Position numbers and translations under genes: made by a program
Shown here: positions 35,001 to 45,797 of the stretch, piece by piece
How the letters are laid out: each line of letters begins with the position of its first letter
How positions within the stretch are numbered: position 1 is the stretch's first letter
NCBI GenBank assembly: GCA_017420535.1
Contig: JAFOIV010000027.1
Span: forward strand, 21,558 to 85,557
Direction of reading: 5' to 3'
Length of the DNA: 64,000 nucleotides
From: Eubacterium sp.
Lineage (GTDB): Bacteria > Bacillota > Clostridia > Lachnospirales > Lachnospiraceae
Notes under the pieces: model-generated
The model's database searches: none
What the model was told of the DNA's origin: nothing
What the model saw: only the letters and a program-made list of their open reading frames with translations

Positions 35001-35896
35001 TACTTAACCCTCTGGGTGTTCCATCACGTATGAATATCGGACAGGTTCTTGAGCTTCACCTTGGACTTGCTTCACAGGTACTTGGTGTTAAGGTTTCAAC
35101 ACCAATATTCGATGGTGCAAACGAAGATGATATCACAGCAGCACTTACATGCGCTAACGATTATGTAAATACAAGCTGGGAAGAATTTGAAGAAAAATAC
35201 AAAGGCAAGATAAAGAAGGATACAATGCAGTATCTCTATGATCACAGAGATCACAGAGCAGAATGGAAGGGTGTTCCTATTGATGAAAGTGGTAAGGTAC
35301 AGCTCCGCGATGGACGTACAGGTGAACCACTTCCTGATAAGACATCTATCGGTTTCATGCATTACCTTAAACTCCATCACCTTGTTGACGATAAGATCCA
35401 TGCTCGTTCAACAGGTCCATACTCACTTGTAACACAGCAGCCACTTGGTGGTAAGGCTCAGTTCGGTGGACAGCGTTTCGGAGAAATGGAAGTTTGGGCA
35501 CTTGAAGCTTACGGTGCTGCATATACTCTTCAGGAAATTCTTACTGTTAAGTCTGATGATGTTACTGGACGTGTTAAGACATACGAAGCAATCATCAAGG
35601 GTGAGAATATACCTGAGCCAGGCGTACCTGAATCATTTAAGGTTCTCTTAAAAGAGTTCCAGGCATTAGGACTTGATGTAAGAGTTCTTGATGAGCAGGG
35701 TGATGAAGTTGTATTCGGCGAAGCAGAAGAATACGACAAAGAAACAAGAAAGATGCTTGAGGGTGACAATAAGTTCACAGGCGATCTTGCTGAAAATGGA
35801 TTTAGCGAGATTGACGAAAATGATGAGTTATCAGAACTTGAGAGTGATCCAGAAGACGATCTTGTTGATGACGACTATACTGATGATGAGAATTAA
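32063..35896 (+). CDS. rpoB: DNA-directed RNA polymerase beta subunit
   Basis: 1277 residues from the ATG at 32063 ([20 protein letters not shown]), which matches the family N-terminus; AGGGGTG is 12 bases upstream. The open frame extends to a TTG at 32003, but that part overlaps the leader hairpin. The rifampicin pocket reads [29 protein letters not shown] with Asp, His and Ser at the 516/526/531-equivalent positions, the drug-sensitive form. Other blocks are [14 protein letters not shown] and [15 protein letters not shown]. The C-terminal tail is acidic ([16 protein letters not shown]). rpoC follows after 20 bases. Confidence 0.97.
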   Translation: MKKYRMHPIKSGRSIRMSFSNKKEVLEMPNLIGVQVDSYKWFLDEGLKEAFDDISPIVDFTGKLSLEFVDYELCTDDIKYSIEECKQRDATYAAPLKVNVRLRNSETGEINQHEIFMGDLPLMTQTGTFVINGAERVIVSQLVRSPGIYYAMDHDKTGLPLYSCTVIPNRGAWLEYETDSNGIFWVRVDRNRKVPISVLLRALGLGTDEEILDLFGDEEKLRASFEKDPSKTYEEGLLELYKKMRPGEPLAVESAEGLVNGMFFDARRYDLAKVGRYKFNKKLALKNRVKNLILAEDVIDPLTGEVLYAQGEILTRHAGKKIQDAAVPYIMVQTDEKNVKILSNMMVDIKAWVSDKLSDEDLEELGIAEDVYYPALEKLLLEYDDAEELKEEIKKNINELIPKHITKEDIFASINYNMHLEYGIGNSDDIDHLGNRRIRCVGELLQNQYRIGLSRLERVVRERMQTQDIETITPQSLINIKPVTSAVKEFFGSSQLSQFMDQNNPLSELTHKRRLSALGPGGLSRDRAGFEVRDVHYTHYGRMCPIETPEGPNIGLINSLASYARINEYGFIEAPYRRVDKTDKDHPVVTDEVVYMTADEEDNYIVAQASEPLDEEGHFERNNIAGRYRDITSEFPKTDIDYMDVSPRMVFSVATSMIPFLQNDDANRALMGSNMQRQAVPLLTTDAPVVDTGIAAKVARDSGICVIAKRDGIVEISSSDKITVRADNGEIDEYPVIKFARSNQGNCMNQRPIVKRGDKIKAGDVIADGPSTKNGELALGKNPLIGFSTWEGYNYEDAVLLSERLIKEDVYTSVHIEEYECQSRDTKLGPEEITRDLAGLAQDALKDLDENGIIRIGAEVRAGDILVGKVTPKGETELTAEERLLRAIFGEKAREVRDTSLRVPHGAYGIIMDTKIFTRENGDELPPGVNMSVRVYIAQKRKISVGDKMAGRHGNKGVVSRVLPAEDMPFLPNGRPLDIVLNPLGVPSRMNIGQVLELHLGLASQVLGVKVSTPIFDGANEDDITAALTCANDYVNTSWEEFEEKYKGKIKKDTMQYLYDHRDHRAEWKGVPIDESGKVQLRDGRTGEPLPDKTSIGFMHYLKLHHLVDDKIHARSTGPYSLVTQQPLGGKAQFGGQRFGEMEVWALEAYGAAYTLQEILTVKSDDVTGRVKTYEAIIKGENIPEPGVPESFKVLLKEFQALGLDVRVLDEQGDEVVFGEAEEYDKETRKMLEGDNKFTGDLAENGFSEIDENDELSELESDPEDDLVDDDYTDDEN

Positions 35897-35916
35897 TCGA
35901 GAGGAGAGAAAGAAAG

Positions 35917-38900
35917 ATGGCAAATATTCCAGACGTAGAGCAGGAACAACCTATTAATTTTGATGCTATCAAGATTGGTCTTGCCTCCCCTGACAGAATC
36001 AGAGAATGGTCTTTTGGTGAAGTTAAGAAGCCTGAGACTATCAACTATAGAACATTAAAGCCTGAAAGAGACGGTCTTTACTGCGAGCGCATTTTCGGTC
36101 CTACAAAGGACTGGGAATGCCACTGCGGTAAGTATAAGAAAATCCGTTTCAAGGGCATTATCTGTGACAGATGTGGTGTTGAAGTTACAAAGTCAAGCGT
36201 ACGTCGTGAGCGTATGGGACACATTGAACTTGCTGCTCCTGTTTCACATATTTGGTACTTCAAAGGTATACCAAGCCGTATAGGTCTTTTACTTGACTTA
36301 TCTCCACGTGTACTTGAGAAGGTAATCTATTTCGGTGCTTATATCATCCTTGATCCAGGCGATACAGATCTTCATGAGAAGGATGTTATCACAGATGCTG
36401 AATTCCGTGAGGCACAGGATAAGTTCGGTTTTGGATCATTCAGAGCCGGAATGGGTGCTGAGGCAATCAAGGAACTCCTTGAGAAGGTTAACTTAGAGGA
36501 AGAATCAGTTAATCTTAAGGAAGAGCTTGAAACAGCTTCAGGACAGAAGAAAGCTAAGATCATCAAGAAGCTTGAAGTTGTTGAAGCATTTAGAAATTCA
36601 GACAACAAGCCAGAATGGATGATCATGGATGTTGTACCTGTACTTCCACCAGACTTAAGACCTATGGTACAGCTTGATGGTGGCAGATTTGCAACATCAG
36701 ACCTTAATGATCTTTACAGAAGAATCATTAACAGAAATAACAGATTAAAGAAGCTCCTTGAGCTTAATGCTCCTGAGATCATCGTACGTAACGAAAAGCG
36801 TATGCTTCAGGAAGCAGTAGATGCACTTATTGACAATGGCCGTCATGGTCGTGCCGTTACAGGACCTGGTAACAGAGCTCTTAAGTCACTTTCAGACATG
36901 CTTAAAGGTAAGCAGGGTAGATTCCGTCAGAATCTTCTTGGTAAGCGTGTTGACTACTCAGGACGTTCAGTTATCGCAGTAGGACCTAACCTTAAGATTT
37001 ACCAGTGTGGTCTTCCTAAGGAAATGGCAGTTGAACTCTTCAAGCCTTTCGTTATGAGAGAACTTACAAAGAGAGGCCTTTCAAATAACATTAAGGCAGC
37101 TAAGAAGAGCGTAGAGAGACTTGAGCCACAGGTTTGGGATATCCTTGAAGATGTTATCAAGGAGCACCCAGTTATGTTAAACCGTGCCCCTACACTTCAC
37201 AGACTTGGTATTCAGGCATTCGAGCCTGTACTTGTTGAAGGTAGAGCTATCAGACTTCACCCACTCGTATGTACAGCCTTCAATGCTGACTTCGACGGTG
37301 ACCAGATGGCCGTTCACCTTCCACTTTCTGTTGAGGCTCAGGCTGAGTGCAGATTCCTTATGCTTTCATCTAACAACCTCCTTAAGCCTGCCGATGGTGG
37401 TGTAGTATCAGTTCCTTCACAGGATATGGTACTTGGTATCTATTACCTCACTAACGACAAATATAAGGAAATTGAAGCATCAGAGGATGAGATCAAGAAG
37501 ACATACTCTCTTGATAATGAACATGAGAACATCGAAGCTATCCAGAAGGATATCGAAGATGGTGTTATCAATTCACATGATATAATCAAGGTTCGTGTTG
37601 AGAAGAAGAGATCTAAAGATGGTAAGAATACTTACTATAAAGATATCATCAGCACACCTTATGACATGGTTGGTAGAAGATATAAGAATCTTAATCGTGC
37701 ATATCTTGCATTTGAGAATAAAGAGATCACTCTTCAGCAGCCAATCTATATTGAGAAATCAGCTGTAGCTGAAGATGGAACAGAGATTACCGGAATGGTA
37801 AGAACAACTCTTGGTAAGCTTCTCTTTAACGAGATCATTCCTCAGGACCTTGGTTTTGTTGATAGATCAGATAAGAAGCAGATCCTTGAGCCAGAAGTTA
37901 ACTTCCATGTTGGTAAGAAGAACTTAAAGAAGATTCTTGATAAATGTATCAATCTTCATGGTTCAACAAAGACTGCAGAAGTACTTGATAACGTTAAGGC
38001 TATCGGTTACAGATATTCAACACTTTCAGGTATCACAGTTTCTGTAGCAGACATGACTGTTCCAGAAAGCAAGAAGGATATTCTTGATGAGGCACAGGAC
38101 GTTGTAGATAAGATCACAGAGTTCTATAACATTGGTTTCCTTACTGATGAAGAAAGATATAAGTCAGTAGTAAGAACATGGGAGAAAGCCGACTCAACTC
38201 TTACAAAGGCACTCCTTGATGGTCTTGATAAATATAATAACATTTACATGATGGCTGACTCAGGTGCCCGTGGTTCTGATCAGCAGATTAAACAGCTTAC
38301 TGGTATGCGTGGTCTGATGGCCGATACAACTGGTAGAACAATCGAACTTCCTATCAAGTCAAACTTCCGTGAAGGTCTTGACGTACTGGAGTACTTTATG
38401 TCAGCTCACGGTGCTCGTAAGGGTCTTTCAGATACAGCTCTTCGTACAGCCGACTCTGGTTACCTTACACGTAGACTTGTAGACGTATCACAGGATCTTG
38501 TTATCAGACAGCCTGATTGTTCAATTGGAAAACCAATTCCAGGTATGTATGTACAGACATTTATGGAAGGCGACGAACTTATCGAGTCATTCCAGGAGCG
38601 TATCACAGGTCGTTATACAGCAGTTGATGTATATACAGCTGATGGTGAAAGAATCGTTAAAGCAAATCATATGATTACACCTGCAAGAGCAGCTCGTATC
38701 GTAAATGAAGGTGTTGATGAAAATGGTGTTCCTTACTTCGATGAAGAAAAGGGAGCATGCAGAAGAGATGCTAAGTTAAAGATAAGAACAATCCTTACAT
38801 GTAAGTGCCGCGTTGGTATCTGTGCTAAGTGTTACGGTGCGAATATGGCAACTGGTCAGGCAGTACAGGTTGGTGAAGCAGTTGGTATCATTGCCGCTCA

Positions 38901-39798
38901 GTCAATCGGTGAACCTGGTACACAGCTTACTATGAGAACATTCCATACTGGTGGTGTTGCCGGTGGGGATATTACACAGGGTCTTCCTAGAGTAGAAGAA
39001 ATTTTCGAAGCTCGTAAGCCAAAGGGTGTTGCTATAGTTACTGAAAATGCTGGTAAGGTACATCTTATCGAAGCTAAGGATTCAGCTAAGAAGTTAAGAG
39101 AAGTAATCGTTACAGATCCTAAGACTGGTGAAGAGAAGTCTTATCCAATCCCTTATGGATCACGTATCAAAGTACATGAAGATGATGTACTTGAAGCTGG
39201 TGACGTTCTTACAGAAGGTTCAGTTAACCCACATGATATCTTTAGAATCAAAGGTATCGACGCCGTTGAAGATTATATGCTCCGCGAAGTACAGCGAGTA
39301 TATCGTATGCAGGGTGTTGAAATCTCTGATAAGCATATCGAGGTTATCGTTCACCAGATGTTAAAGAAGTCAAGAGTAGAAGATAGTGGTGATTCAGAAT
39401 ATCTTCCAGGAACATTTGTTGACAATCTTGATCTTGAGAATGCCAACGAAATTCTTGAAGCAGAAGGTAAGAGACTTGCTACATCAGAGCGTGTACTTCT
39501 TGGTATCACAAAAGCTTCTCTTGCAACAAACAGCTTCCTTTCAGCAGCATCATTCCAGGAGACAACAAGAGTTCTTACAGATGCAGCTATCAAAGGTAAG
39601 ATCGATCCACTTCAGGGTCTTAAAGAGAACGTACTTATCGGTAAACTTATTCCTGCTGGTACAGGTCTTAAGAGATATCGTTCAGTTAAACTGGATTCAG
39701 AATATGTTGATGATATCGAAGGCATTGAGAATGCAGAGGTTTACTCAGATGAGATAGTAGATGATTCTCAGGACGAGGAATTCGGATCAGAAGAGTAA
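35917..39798 (+). CDS. rpoC: DNA-directed RNA polymerase beta' subunit
   Basis: 1293 residues. Its N-terminal zinc site is [20 protein letters not shown], and the active-site Mg-binding loop is [12 protein letters not shown]. The bridge-helix and trigger-loop regions are intact ([46 protein letters not shown]). The second zinc site is [13 protein letters not shown]. The gene starts 20 bases after rpoB with GAGAGGAGAG as ribosome site, so they are co-transcribed. The length is normal for clostridia, with an acidic C-terminus. Confidence 0.98.
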   Translation: MANIPDVEQEQPINFDAIKIGLASPDRIREWSFGEVKKPETINYRTLKPERDGLYCERIFGPTKDWECHCGKYKKIRFKGIICDRCGVEVTKSSVRRERMGHIELAAPVSHIWYFKGIPSRIGLLLDLSPRVLEKVIYFGAYIILDPGDTDLHEKDVITDAEFREAQDKFGFGSFRAGMGAEAIKELLEKVNLEEESVNLKEELETASGQKKAKIIKKLEVVEAFRNSDNKPEWMIMDVVPVLPPDLRPMVQLDGGRFATSDLNDLYRRIINRNNRLKKLLELNAPEIIVRNEKRMLQEAVDALIDNGRHGRAVTGPGNRALKSLSDMLKGKQGRFRQNLLGKRVDYSGRSVIAVGPNLKIYQCGLPKEMAVELFKPFVMRELTKRGLSNNIKAAKKSVERLEPQVWDILEDVIKEHPVMLNRAPTLHRLGIQAFEPVLVEGRAIRLHPLVCTAFNADFDGDQMAVHLPLSVEAQAECRFLMLSSNNLLKPADGGVVSVPSQDMVLGIYYLTNDKYKEIEASEDEIKKTYSLDNEHENIEAIQKDIEDGVINSHDIIKVRVEKKRSKDGKNTYYKDIISTPYDMVGRRYKNLNRAYLAFENKEITLQQPIYIEKSAVAEDGTEITGMVRTTLGKLLFNEIIPQDLGFVDRSDKKQILEPEVNFHVGKKNLKKILDKCINLHGSTKTAEVLDNVKAIGYRYSTLSGITVSVADMTVPESKKDILDEAQDVVDKITEFYNIGFLTDEERYKSVVRTWEKADSTLTKALLDGLDKYNNIYMMADSGARGSDQQIKQLTGMRGLMADTTGRTIELPIKSNFREGLDVLEYFMSAHGARKGLSDTALRTADSGYLTRRLVDVSQDLVIRQPDCSIGKPIPGMYVQTFMEGDELIESFQERITGRYTAVDVYTADGERIVKANHMITPARAARIVNEGVDENGVPYFDEEKGACRRDAKLKIRTILTCKCRVGICAKCYGANMATGQAVQVGEAVGIIAAQSIGEPGTQLTMRTFHTGGVAGGDITQGLPRVEEIFEARKPKGVAIVTENAGKVHLIEAKDSAKKLREVIVTDPKTGEEKSYPIPYGSRIKVHEDDVLEAGDVLTEGSVNPHDIFRIKGIDAVEDYMLREVQRVYRMQGVEISDKHIEVIVHQMLKKSRVEDSGDSEYLPGTFVDNLDLENANEILEAEGKRLATSERVLLGITKASLATNSFLSAASFQETTRVLTDAAIKGKIDPLQGLKENVLIGKLIPAGTGLKRYRSVKLDSEYVDDIEGIENAEVYSDEIVDDSQDEEFGSEE

Positions 39799-39809
39799 AA
39801 AATTAATAC

Positions 39810-39838
39810 TTGACACATTTTGCTGTCAAATATATAAT
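39810..39838 (+). promoter_or_regulatory. Consensus promoter of the rpsL-rpsG-fusA operon
   Basis: TTGACA (39810-39815), 17-base spacer, TATAAT (39833-39838): exact consensus. It starts 11 bases after the rpoC stop codon. Confidence 0.85.
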
Positions 39839-39843
39839 GTTAA

Positions 39844-39873
39844 GGCATGCGTTAGAATTAGCGCATGCCTTTT
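39844..39873 (+). terminator. Hairpin at the start of the rpsL leader (rpoC terminator or attenuator)
   Basis: GGCATGCG (39844-39851) pairs with CGCATGCC (39862-39869), followed by four T. The predicted start site of the rpsL promoter is at about 39845, so the same hairpin may end rpoBC transcripts and form the 5' end of the rpsL mRNA. Confidence 0.6.
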
Positions 39874-39933
39874 AAAGTCTATAAAGATGGTTAGCTTTAT
39901 AGAAGACTATTATTAAGAATCGGAGGTGAAATC

Positions 39934-40353
39934 ATGCCAACATTTAACCAGTTAGTAAGAAGCGGAAGAGAGACATCTGTTAAGAAGTCTACTGCACCTG
40001 CACTTCAGAGAGGATTTAACTCACTTAAGAAGAAGCCTACAGCATCAAATGCTCCTCAGAAGAGAGGTGTTTGTACAGCTGTTAAGACTGCAACTCCTAA
40101 GAAGCCTAACTCAGCTCTTCGTAAGATCGCGAGAGTACGTCTTTCAAACGGAATCGAAGTTACTAGCTATATCCCAGGTGAAGGTCACAACCTTCAGGAG
40201 CATAGCGTAGTTCTTATCCGTGGTGGAAGAGTTAAGGACTTACCTGGTACAAGATACCACATCATCAGAGGTACTCTTGATACAGCAGGTGTTGCTAAGA
40301 GACGTCAGGCACGTTCTAAGTATGGTGCTAAGCGTCCTAAGGATGCTAAATAA
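39934..40353 (+). CDS. rpsL: 30S ribosomal protein S12
   Basis: 139 residues. The decoding-centre loops [15 protein letters not shown] and [13 protein letters not shown] are intact, with Lys at both positions where streptomycin-resistance changes usually occur. CGGAGGTGA lies 8 bases before the ATG. It is the first gene of the str operon, 209 bases ahead of rpsG. Confidence 0.98.
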   Translation: MPTFNQLVRSGRETSVKKSTAPALQRGFNSLKKKPTASNAPQKRGVCTAVKTATPKKPNSALRKIARVRLSNGIEVTSYIPGEGHNLQEHSVVLIRGGRVKDLPGTRYHIIRGTLDTAGVAKRRQARSKYGAKRPKDAK

Positions 40354-40429
40354 GCTTTAATAAGCTAAAAGATCCATACTACAGATAATCTCACAATTTA
40401 GAAGTGCTGGTTATGGCATGAATTCATTT

Positions 40430-40475
40430 GATCGGGAAATCTCCCGGGAGGCTGTATATTCTTATACAGCCGGAT
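40430..40475 (+). promoter_or_regulatory. Two hairpins in the rpsL-rpsG spacer
   Basis: CGGGA-AATC-TCCCG (about 40434-40447) and GGCTGTATA pairing with TATACAGCC (about 40451-40472). The S12-S7 spacer is the S7 autoregulatory target in some bacteria, but I cannot match this structure to that one. No T-run follows, so these are not terminators. Confidence 0.4.
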
Positions 40476-40562
40476 AAATTTTAGCCACTATACAGCACGT
40501 ACACACTAATCTAATTTAGCGTGAGTACCTAAGAATTAATTTTTATTAAGGAGGGAAGAACC

Positions 40563-41033
40563 GTGCCACGTAAAGGACATATCGCAAAGAGAGACGTGTT
40601 ACCAGATCCAATTTATAATAGCAAGGTAGTTACACGTCTTATCAATACTATCATGTTAGATGGTAAGAAGGGCGTTGCCCAGAAGATCGTATACGGTGCA
40701 TTCAACCGTATACAGGAACAGACAGGTAAGGAACCTGTAGAAGTATTTGAGGCAGCTATGAACAATGTTATGCCTCAGCTCGAAGTTAAGGCAAGACGTA
40801 TCGGTGGTGCTACATATCAGGTACCTGTAGAAGTAAGACCTGATAGAAGACAGGCTCTCGGACTTCGTTGGCTTACAATTTTCTCAAGACAGAGAACAGA
40901 GAAGACAATGGAAGAGAGACTTGCACTCGAACTTATCGATGCATCTAACAATACTGGCGCATCTGTAAAGAGAAAAGAAGAGATGCACAGAATGGCAGAC
41001 GCAAACAAGGCATTTGCTCATTACAGATTCTAA
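40563..41033 (+). CDS. rpsG: 30S ribosomal protein S7
   Basis: 156 residues from a GTG with AAGGAGGGAAG upstream. S7 nucleates assembly of the 30S head by binding 16S rRNA. The sequence [28 protein letters not shown] and the block [17 protein letters not shown] are typical. Full length; fusA follows after 52 bases. Confidence 0.98.
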   Translation: MPRKGHIAKRDVLPDPIYNSKVVTRLINTIMLDGKKGVAQKIVYGAFNRIQEQTGKEPVEVFEAAMNNVMPQLEVKARRIGGATYQVPVEVRPDRRQALGLRWLTIFSRQRTEKTMEERLALELIDASNNTGASVKRKEEMHRMADANKAFAHYRF

Positions 41034-41085
41034 TTGTTTCTGTTATTGCTAAATCTTTTTATTTTAAAATAAGGAGGGAAAAACC

Positions 41086-43224
41086 TTGGCTGGAAGAGAA
41101 TGTCCATTAGAGAGAACTCGTAATATCGGTATCATGGCTCACATCGATGCTGGTAAGACAACTCTCACAGAAAGAATTCTTTATTACACAGGTGTAAACT
41201 ACAAGATTGGTGAAACCTATGAAGGTACTGCTACTATGGACTGGATGGAGCAGGAACAGGAAAGAGGTATCACAATCACATCAGCCGCTACAACATGTCA
41301 TTGGACAGAGCAGTGGCAGAATAAACCAAAGCCAGGAGCACTTGATCACCGTATCAATATCATCGATACTCCAGGCCACGTTGACTTCACAGTTGAAGTT
41401 GAGCGTTCACTCCGTGTACTCGATGGCGCTGTAGGCGTATTCGATGCAAAGGGTGGTGTTGAGCCTCAGTCAGAAAATGTATGGCGTCAGGCTGACACAT
41501 ATCACGTACCACGTATGGCATTCGTTAATAAGATGGATATACTTGGTGCTGATTTCTACAATACAGTTAGTGAAATTCATACAAAGCTCGGTAAGAAGCC
41601 AGTTGTTGTTGATATTCCTATCGGTAAAGAAGATTATTTCGAAGGTATCATCGATCTTTTCGAAATGAAAGCATATATTTATAACGATCATGAGGGTAAG
41701 GATATTTCTATCGTTGATATCCCTGATGATTACAAGGATCAGGCAGAAGAGTGGCATACAAAGCTTGTTGAAAGCTGCTGCGAACTTGATGATGATCTTA
41801 TGATGGCTTACCTTGACGGTGAGGAACCATCAATTGATGAATTAAAGGCTGCCCTTCGTAAGGGTACTTGTGCTGACATCCAGGACGCTGCAGGTGAGAA
41901 GGACAGAATCATCCCTGTACTTTGCGGATCTGCTCATCAGAACAAGGGTATCCAGAAGCTTCTTGATGCTGTTGTTGAATTCATGCCAGCTCCTACAGAC
42001 ATCCCTGATATCAAGGGTGTTGATATGGATGGAAATGAAGTTGAGAGACATTCAAGTGATGAGGAACCATTCTCAGCTCTTGCATTCAAGATCGCTGCTG
42101 ACCCATTCGTAGGTAAGCTTGCATATATCCGTGTTTACTCAGGTAAACTTGCTTCAGGATCATATGTACTTAATGCTTCAAAAGATAAGAAGGAACGTGT
42201 AGGACGTATCGTTCAGATGCACGCTAACAAGAGACAGGAAATCGATACTGTATACTCAGGTGATATCGCAGGTGTTGTAGGTCTTAAGGTTACAACAACA
42301 GGTGATACAATCTGTGATGAAGCTCATCCAGTTATCCTTGAGTCTATGGAATTCCCAGATCCTGTTATTGAACTTGCCGTTGAGCCAAAGTCTAAGGACG
42401 CTCAGGGTAAGCTTGTTGACGCTCTTCAGAAACTTGCTGAAGAAGATCCTACATTCAGAACTCATACAAATAAAGAAACTGGTCAGACAATCATTGCCGG
42501 AATGGGTGAGCTCCACTTAGAGATCATCGTTGACCGTCTCCTTCGTGAATTCAAGGTAGAGGCTAACGTTGGTGCTCCTCAGGTTTCATACAAGGAAGCT
42601 ATCACAAAGGCAGTTGATATCGATTCTAAGTACGTTAAGCAGTCAGGTGGACGTGGTCAGTACGGTCACTGTAAGGTTAAGTTCGAGCCTATGGATCCAA
42701 ACGGTGAAGAGACATTCAAGTTTGAATCTACAGTAGTTGGTGGTAACATTCCTAAGGAATATATCCCATCTGTTGGAGAAGGTATCGAAGAAGCAACTCA
42801 GGCTGGTATCCTTGGTGGATTCCCAGTACTTGGTGTACATGCTAACGTATATGATGGTTCATACCATGAAGTCGACTCTTCAGAAATGGCTTTCCACATC
42901 GCTGGTTCTATGGCTATGAAGGAAGCTATGCAGAAGGCTGATCCTGTACTTCTTGAGCCTATCATGAAGGTTGAAGTAACAATGCCTGCTGATTACATGG
43001 GCGATGTTATCGGTGACCTTAACTCACGTCGTGGACGTATCGAGAGCATGGATGATGTTGGAAATGGTAAGCTTGTAAAGGCTTATGTACCACTTGCAAC
43101 AATGTTCGGTTACTCAACAGACCTTCGTTCAAAGACTCAGGGTCGTGGTAACTATTCAATGTTCTTCGATCACTATGAGAGAACTCCAAAGAACGTTCAG
43201 GACGAAGTACTTTCAAAGAAGTAA
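41086..43224 (+). CDS. fusA: Elongation factor G
   Basis: 712 residues from a TTG start (TTGGCTGGAAGAG) with AGGAGGG 8-9 bases upstream; no closer ATG exists. EF-G is the GTPase that drives ribosomal translocation. G1 is [10 protein letters not shown]3 is DTPGHVDF and G4 is NKMD. Domain IV loops near [12 protein letters not shown] and the C-terminal domain are intact. It follows rpsG in the classical str order and tuf comes next. Confidence 0.98.
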   Translation: MAGRECPLERTRNIGIMAHIDAGKTTLTERILYYTGVNYKIGETYEGTATMDWMEQEQERGITITSAATTCHWTEQWQNKPKPGALDHRINIIDTPGHVDFTVEVERSLRVLDGAVGVFDAKGGVEPQSENVWRQADTYHVPRMAFVNKMDILGADFYNTVSEIHTKLGKKPVVVDIPIGKEDYFEGIIDLFEMKAYIYNDHEGKDISIVDIPDDYKDQAEEWHTKLVESCCELDDDLMMAYLDGEEPSIDELKAALRKGTCADIQDAAGEKDRIIPVLCGSAHQNKGIQKLLDAVVEFMPAPTDIPDIKGVDMDGNEVERHSSDEEPFSALAFKIAADPFVGKLAYIRVYSGKLASGSYVLNASKDKKERVGRIVQMHANKRQEIDTVYSGDIAGVVGLKVTTTGDTICDEAHPVILESMEFPDPVIELAVEPKSKDAQGKLVDALQKLAEEDPTFRTHTNKETGQTIIAGMGELHLEIIVDRLLREFKVEANVGAPQVSYKEAITKAVDIDSKYVKQSGGRGQYGHCKVKFEPMDPNGEETFKFESTVVGGNIPKEYIPSVGEGIEEATQAGILGGFPVLGVHANVYDGSYHEVDSSEMAFHIAGSMAMKEAMQKADPVLLEPIMKVEVTMPADYMGDVIGDLNSRRGRIESMDDVGNGKLVKAYVPLATMFGYSTDLRSKTQGRGNYSMFFDHYERTPKNVQDEVLSKK

Positions 43225-43253
43225 TTTAAGCATATTCAGACACTCGAATTTGC

Positions 43254-43282
43254 TTGCATTTATAAGCAAACTTTAATATAAT
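43254..43282 (+). promoter_or_regulatory. Internal promoter ahead of tuf
   Basis: TTGCAT (43254-43259), 17-base spacer, TATAAT (43277-43282). It would give tuf extra expression separate from fusA. A TTGCTT/AAGCAA inverted repeat overlaps the -35. Confidence 0.65.
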
Positions 43283-43347
43283 TAAGTCTAGCTTGTTTTT
43301 AAATGAAGTTCCAAACAGAGGAACTAATTTCAAGGAGGATATTAAAA

Positions 43348-44586
43348 ATGGCAAAGGAACATTTTAACAGAACTAAGCCACATTGTAACATTGGTACAAT
43401 TGGCCACGTAGACCACGGTAAAACAACTCTTACAGCAGCTATCACAAAGGTTCTTTCAGAGAGAGTAGCTGGTAACGCAGCAGTAGATTTCGCTAACATT
43501 GATAAGGCTCCAGAAGAAAGAGAAAGAGGTATCACTATCTCAACAGCTCACGTAGAGTATGAAACAGATAAGAGACATTATGCACACGTTGACTGCCCAG
43601 GCCACGCTGACTATGTAAAGAACATGATCACTGGTGCTGCACAGATGGATGGCGCTATCCTCGTAGTTGCTGCTACAGATGGTGTTATGGCTCAGACAAA
43701 GGAGCACATCCTTCTTTCACGTCAGGTAGGTGTTCCATATATCATCGTATTCCTTAACAAGTGCGATATGGTTGACGACGCTGAACTTCTTGAGCTCGTT
43801 GAGATGGAAGTTACAGAGCAGCTTGAAGAGTACGAATTCAATGATTGCCCAATCGTTAAGGGTTCAGCTTTCCAGGCACTTCAGGATCCATCAGCTAAGG
43901 CTGTTCTTGCTTCAGGTGATCCACTTGATGCTTCAAATCCTGATAAGAACTGGGGAGATTGCATCATGGAGCTTATGTCAACAGTTGATGAGTTCATTCC
44001 TGAACCAGAACGTGACATTGATAAGCCATTCCTTATGCCTGTTGAAGATGTATTCACAATCTCAGGTCGTGGTACAGTTGCTACAGGTAGAGTAGAGCGT
44101 GGTGCTCTTCACCTTAATGATGAACTTGAAATCCTTGGTATCCGTGAGGATGTTAAGAAGACAGTTGTAACAGGTATCGAAATGTTCCGTAAGACTCTTG
44201 ATGAGGCTCTTGCTGGTGATAACATCGGTGCTCTTCTCCGTGGTGTTGATCGTACAGAGATCGAAAAAGGACAGGTACTTGCTAAGCCAGGTACAGTAAC
44301 ATGCCACAAGAAGTTTACAGCTCAGGTTTACGTTCTTACAAAGGATGAAGGTGGACGTCATACTCCATTCTTCAACAACTATCGTCCACAGTTCTACTTC
44401 AGAACAACAGACGTAACAGGTGTTATCACACTTCCACAGGGTACAGAAATGTGCATGCCTGGTGATAACGTTGAGATGACAATCGAACTCATCCATCCAG
44501 TAGCTATGGAGCAGGGTCTTACATTCGCTATCCGTGAAGGTGGTAGAACAGTAGGATCAGGAAGAGTTGCATCAGTTATCGAGTAA
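43348..44586 (+). CDS. tuf: Elongation factor Tu, with a linker insertion
   Basis: 412 residues from the ATG at 43348, which has AGGAGG 9 bases upstream; the open frame reaches back to 43303 but lacks a ribosome site there. GTPase motifs are [17 protein letters not shown] and NKCDM. EF-Tu usually has about 396 residues. The extra length is an insertion at about residues 181-204 ([20 protein letters not shown]), at the end of the G domain before domain 2. The rest is canonical through [15 protein letters not shown]. It is last in the str operon, with its own promoter and a terminator after it. Confidence 0.97.
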   Translation: MAKEHFNRTKPHCNIGTIGHVDHGKTTLTAAITKVLSERVAGNAAVDFANIDKAPEERERGITISTAHVEYETDKRHYAHVDCPGHADYVKNMITGAAQMDGAILVVAATDGVMAQTKEHILLSRQVGVPYIIVFLNKCDMVDDAELLELVEMEVTEQLEEYEFNDCPIVKGSAFQALQDPSAKAVLASGDPLDASNPDKNWGDCIMELMSTVDEFIPEPERDIDKPFLMPVEDVFTISGRGTVATGRVERGALHLNDELEILGIREDVKKTVVTGIEMFRKTLDEALAGDNIGALLRGVDRTEIEKGQVLAKPGTVTCHKKFTAQVYVLTKDEGGRHTPFFNNYRPQFYFRTTDVTGVITLPQGTEMCMPGDNVEMTIELIHPVAMEQGLTFAIREGGRTVGSGRVASVIE

Positions 44587-44620
44587 TAATCAGCAATTCG
44601 CTAATTTTACAAAATAAATC

Positions 44621-44653
44621 AAAGGTTCCAGGAATTTTTCCTGGAACCTTTTT
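44621..44653 (+). terminator. tuf terminator
   Basis: AAAGGTTCCAGGAA (44621-44634) pairs with its complement starting at 44638, followed by T-run; near-ideal intrinsic terminator. Confidence 0.92.
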
Positions 44654-44694
44654 AAGTAATAGACTTTTTTTAAATAATATATTGAGGGGAAAAT

Positions 44695-45450
44695 ATGAAA
44701 AAAAGATTTTTGATATGTACAATAGCAGCATGTCTTGCATTTTCTATGACAGCTTGCGGAAAAAGTGATGATCTTACTACTACTGAAAGAGTGATAGATA
44801 CTGAAATCAAGATTCCTGACAGATCTAAATATGATGACAGTATATTTGCAAGTGATAATGACGCTACAGAGACTGAAACTACTGAAGAATTTACTACAGA
44901 GACTGAAACTACTGAAGATACAGCTTCAGTAGAAGATGGAAAAACTCCATTTTCAAATGGACCACTTGAGCCACAGTTTGACCTTGAGGTAAAAGATGGA
45001 TTTGGAAGCAATACTGAATTAAAGATTGGTAATCTTTCTATTCCGGTTCCTGATTATTATAAAAGTATAGTTGATGGAGAAGATGGACAATATCAATATT
45101 TAAGTGAAGATGATAGAAAGGCAATGTTTATGGTAATGGAACAGGATAGCCAGGAAGTCACAAAGGATATGATTCATAACGGTAGAGATTTTTATGTTTC
45201 ATCATTTTTAACTGCAAGTACTTTTAATGGATTAAATGCAGCTGAATTAGATGTAGCAGGTTATCCAGCTTTAGAAATCGATTTTTCTGGAACTGGTGTA
45301 TTAGAAGGTGCTACAGGACGTTGCTATATAGTTTTTGATAACGATGATAAAAAGATGATAGCATTTGTGGTTTTACAGTCAAAAGATGCTACGTTGAATT
45401 ATTTTCCTGATTTTGAAAAGATAATTTCAAATATAAAGGTAGTACAGTAA
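44695..45450 (+). CDS. Lipoprotein of unknown function with Thr/Glu-rich linker
   Basis: 251 residues. The signal ends SMTAC with C21 as lipid site. After a spacer there is a low-complexity linker in which ETETTEEFT-type units repeat (about 60-80). The C-terminal domain (about 95-250) is compact and alternates strands and helices (GNLSIPVPDYYKSIVDGEDG ... YPALEIDFSGTG ... RCYIVFDNDDKKMIAFVVLQS ... FEKIISNIKV). That end resembles PsbP/DcrB-like folds seen in other clostridial lipoproteins, but this is only a resemblance. GAGGGGAAA precedes the ATG. It is a single-gene unit between two terminators. Confidence 0.8.
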   Translation: MKKRFLICTIAACLAFSMTACGKSDDLTTTERVIDTEIKIPDRSKYDDSIFASDNDATETETTEEFTTETETTEDTASVEDGKTPFSNGPLEPQFDLEVKDGFGSNTELKIGNLSIPVPDYYKSIVDGEDGQYQYLSEDDRKAMFMVMEQDSQEVTKDMIHNGRDFYVSSFLTASTFNGLNAAELDVAGYPALEIDFSGTGVLEGATGRCYIVFDNDDKKMIAFVVLQSKDATLNYFPDFEKIISNIKVVQ

Positions 45451-45458
45451 AAAATTTT

Positions 45459-45485
45459 AGCCGGAATTATACTCCGGCTTTTTTT
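45459..45485 (+). terminator. Terminator of the lipoprotein gene
   Basis: AGCCGGA (45459-45465) pairs with TCCGGCT (45473-45479), then seven T. Confidence 0.88.
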
Positions 45486-45520
45486 AATTTGTCATGCTTT
45501 TTAACGTAAATGTTTTACTT

Positions 45521-45573
45521 GCTATTCTTGTATTTATATCCATAATAATGGATATGGAGATATCAGAGGTATT
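45521..45573 (+). repeat. Chimeric duplicate of the glucosidase gene's 5' region
   Basis: Bases 45521-45554 match the region upstream of the glucosidase gene (47482-47515) over 34 positions with one difference. Bases about 45540-45573 match glucosidase coding sequence (47643-47676) over 34 positions with one difference. The two matches overlap in the shared motif ATAAT-ATGGATA. In the genuine locus these segments are about 140 bases apart, so this copy is a recombination product that lost what lay between. Confidence 0.85.
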
Positions 45574-45744
45574 ATGACGGCAACTTTCAAAGTTGAATTT
45601 TGGGGAAATACACAAAAGTATATTATTATTCATCGATGTAATAACTTTCAGTTATTGTATTCATCTGGATATGAAGCGGAAATATTTGAATTTATGGTAA
45701 AAAAATTAAATTGCGTTCCTCAAAAATTGGTAAAAGAAATTTAA
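45574..45744 (+). CDS. Small open reading frame joined to the glucosidase-like fragment
   Basis: 56 residues, MTATFKVEFWGNTQKYII at the start and PQKLVKEI at the end. I recognise no family. The glucosidase-derived fragment upstream (NGYGDIRGI) is in the same reading frame, so this could be the tail of a fusion or a separate small gene using AGAGG in the fragment as ribosome site. The A+T-rich codons match the next gene rather than the core genes around. It may be an immunity or accessory gene of the same insertion. Coding status is uncertain. Confidence 0.45.
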   Translation: MTATFKVEFWGNTQKYIIIHRCNNFQLLYSSGYEAEIFEFMVKKLNCVPQKLVKEI

Positions 45745-45797
45745 TATAATTAGATGTCAGATAATTGCGGGTTGTAGAATTGAGAAAGGCATAAGTT

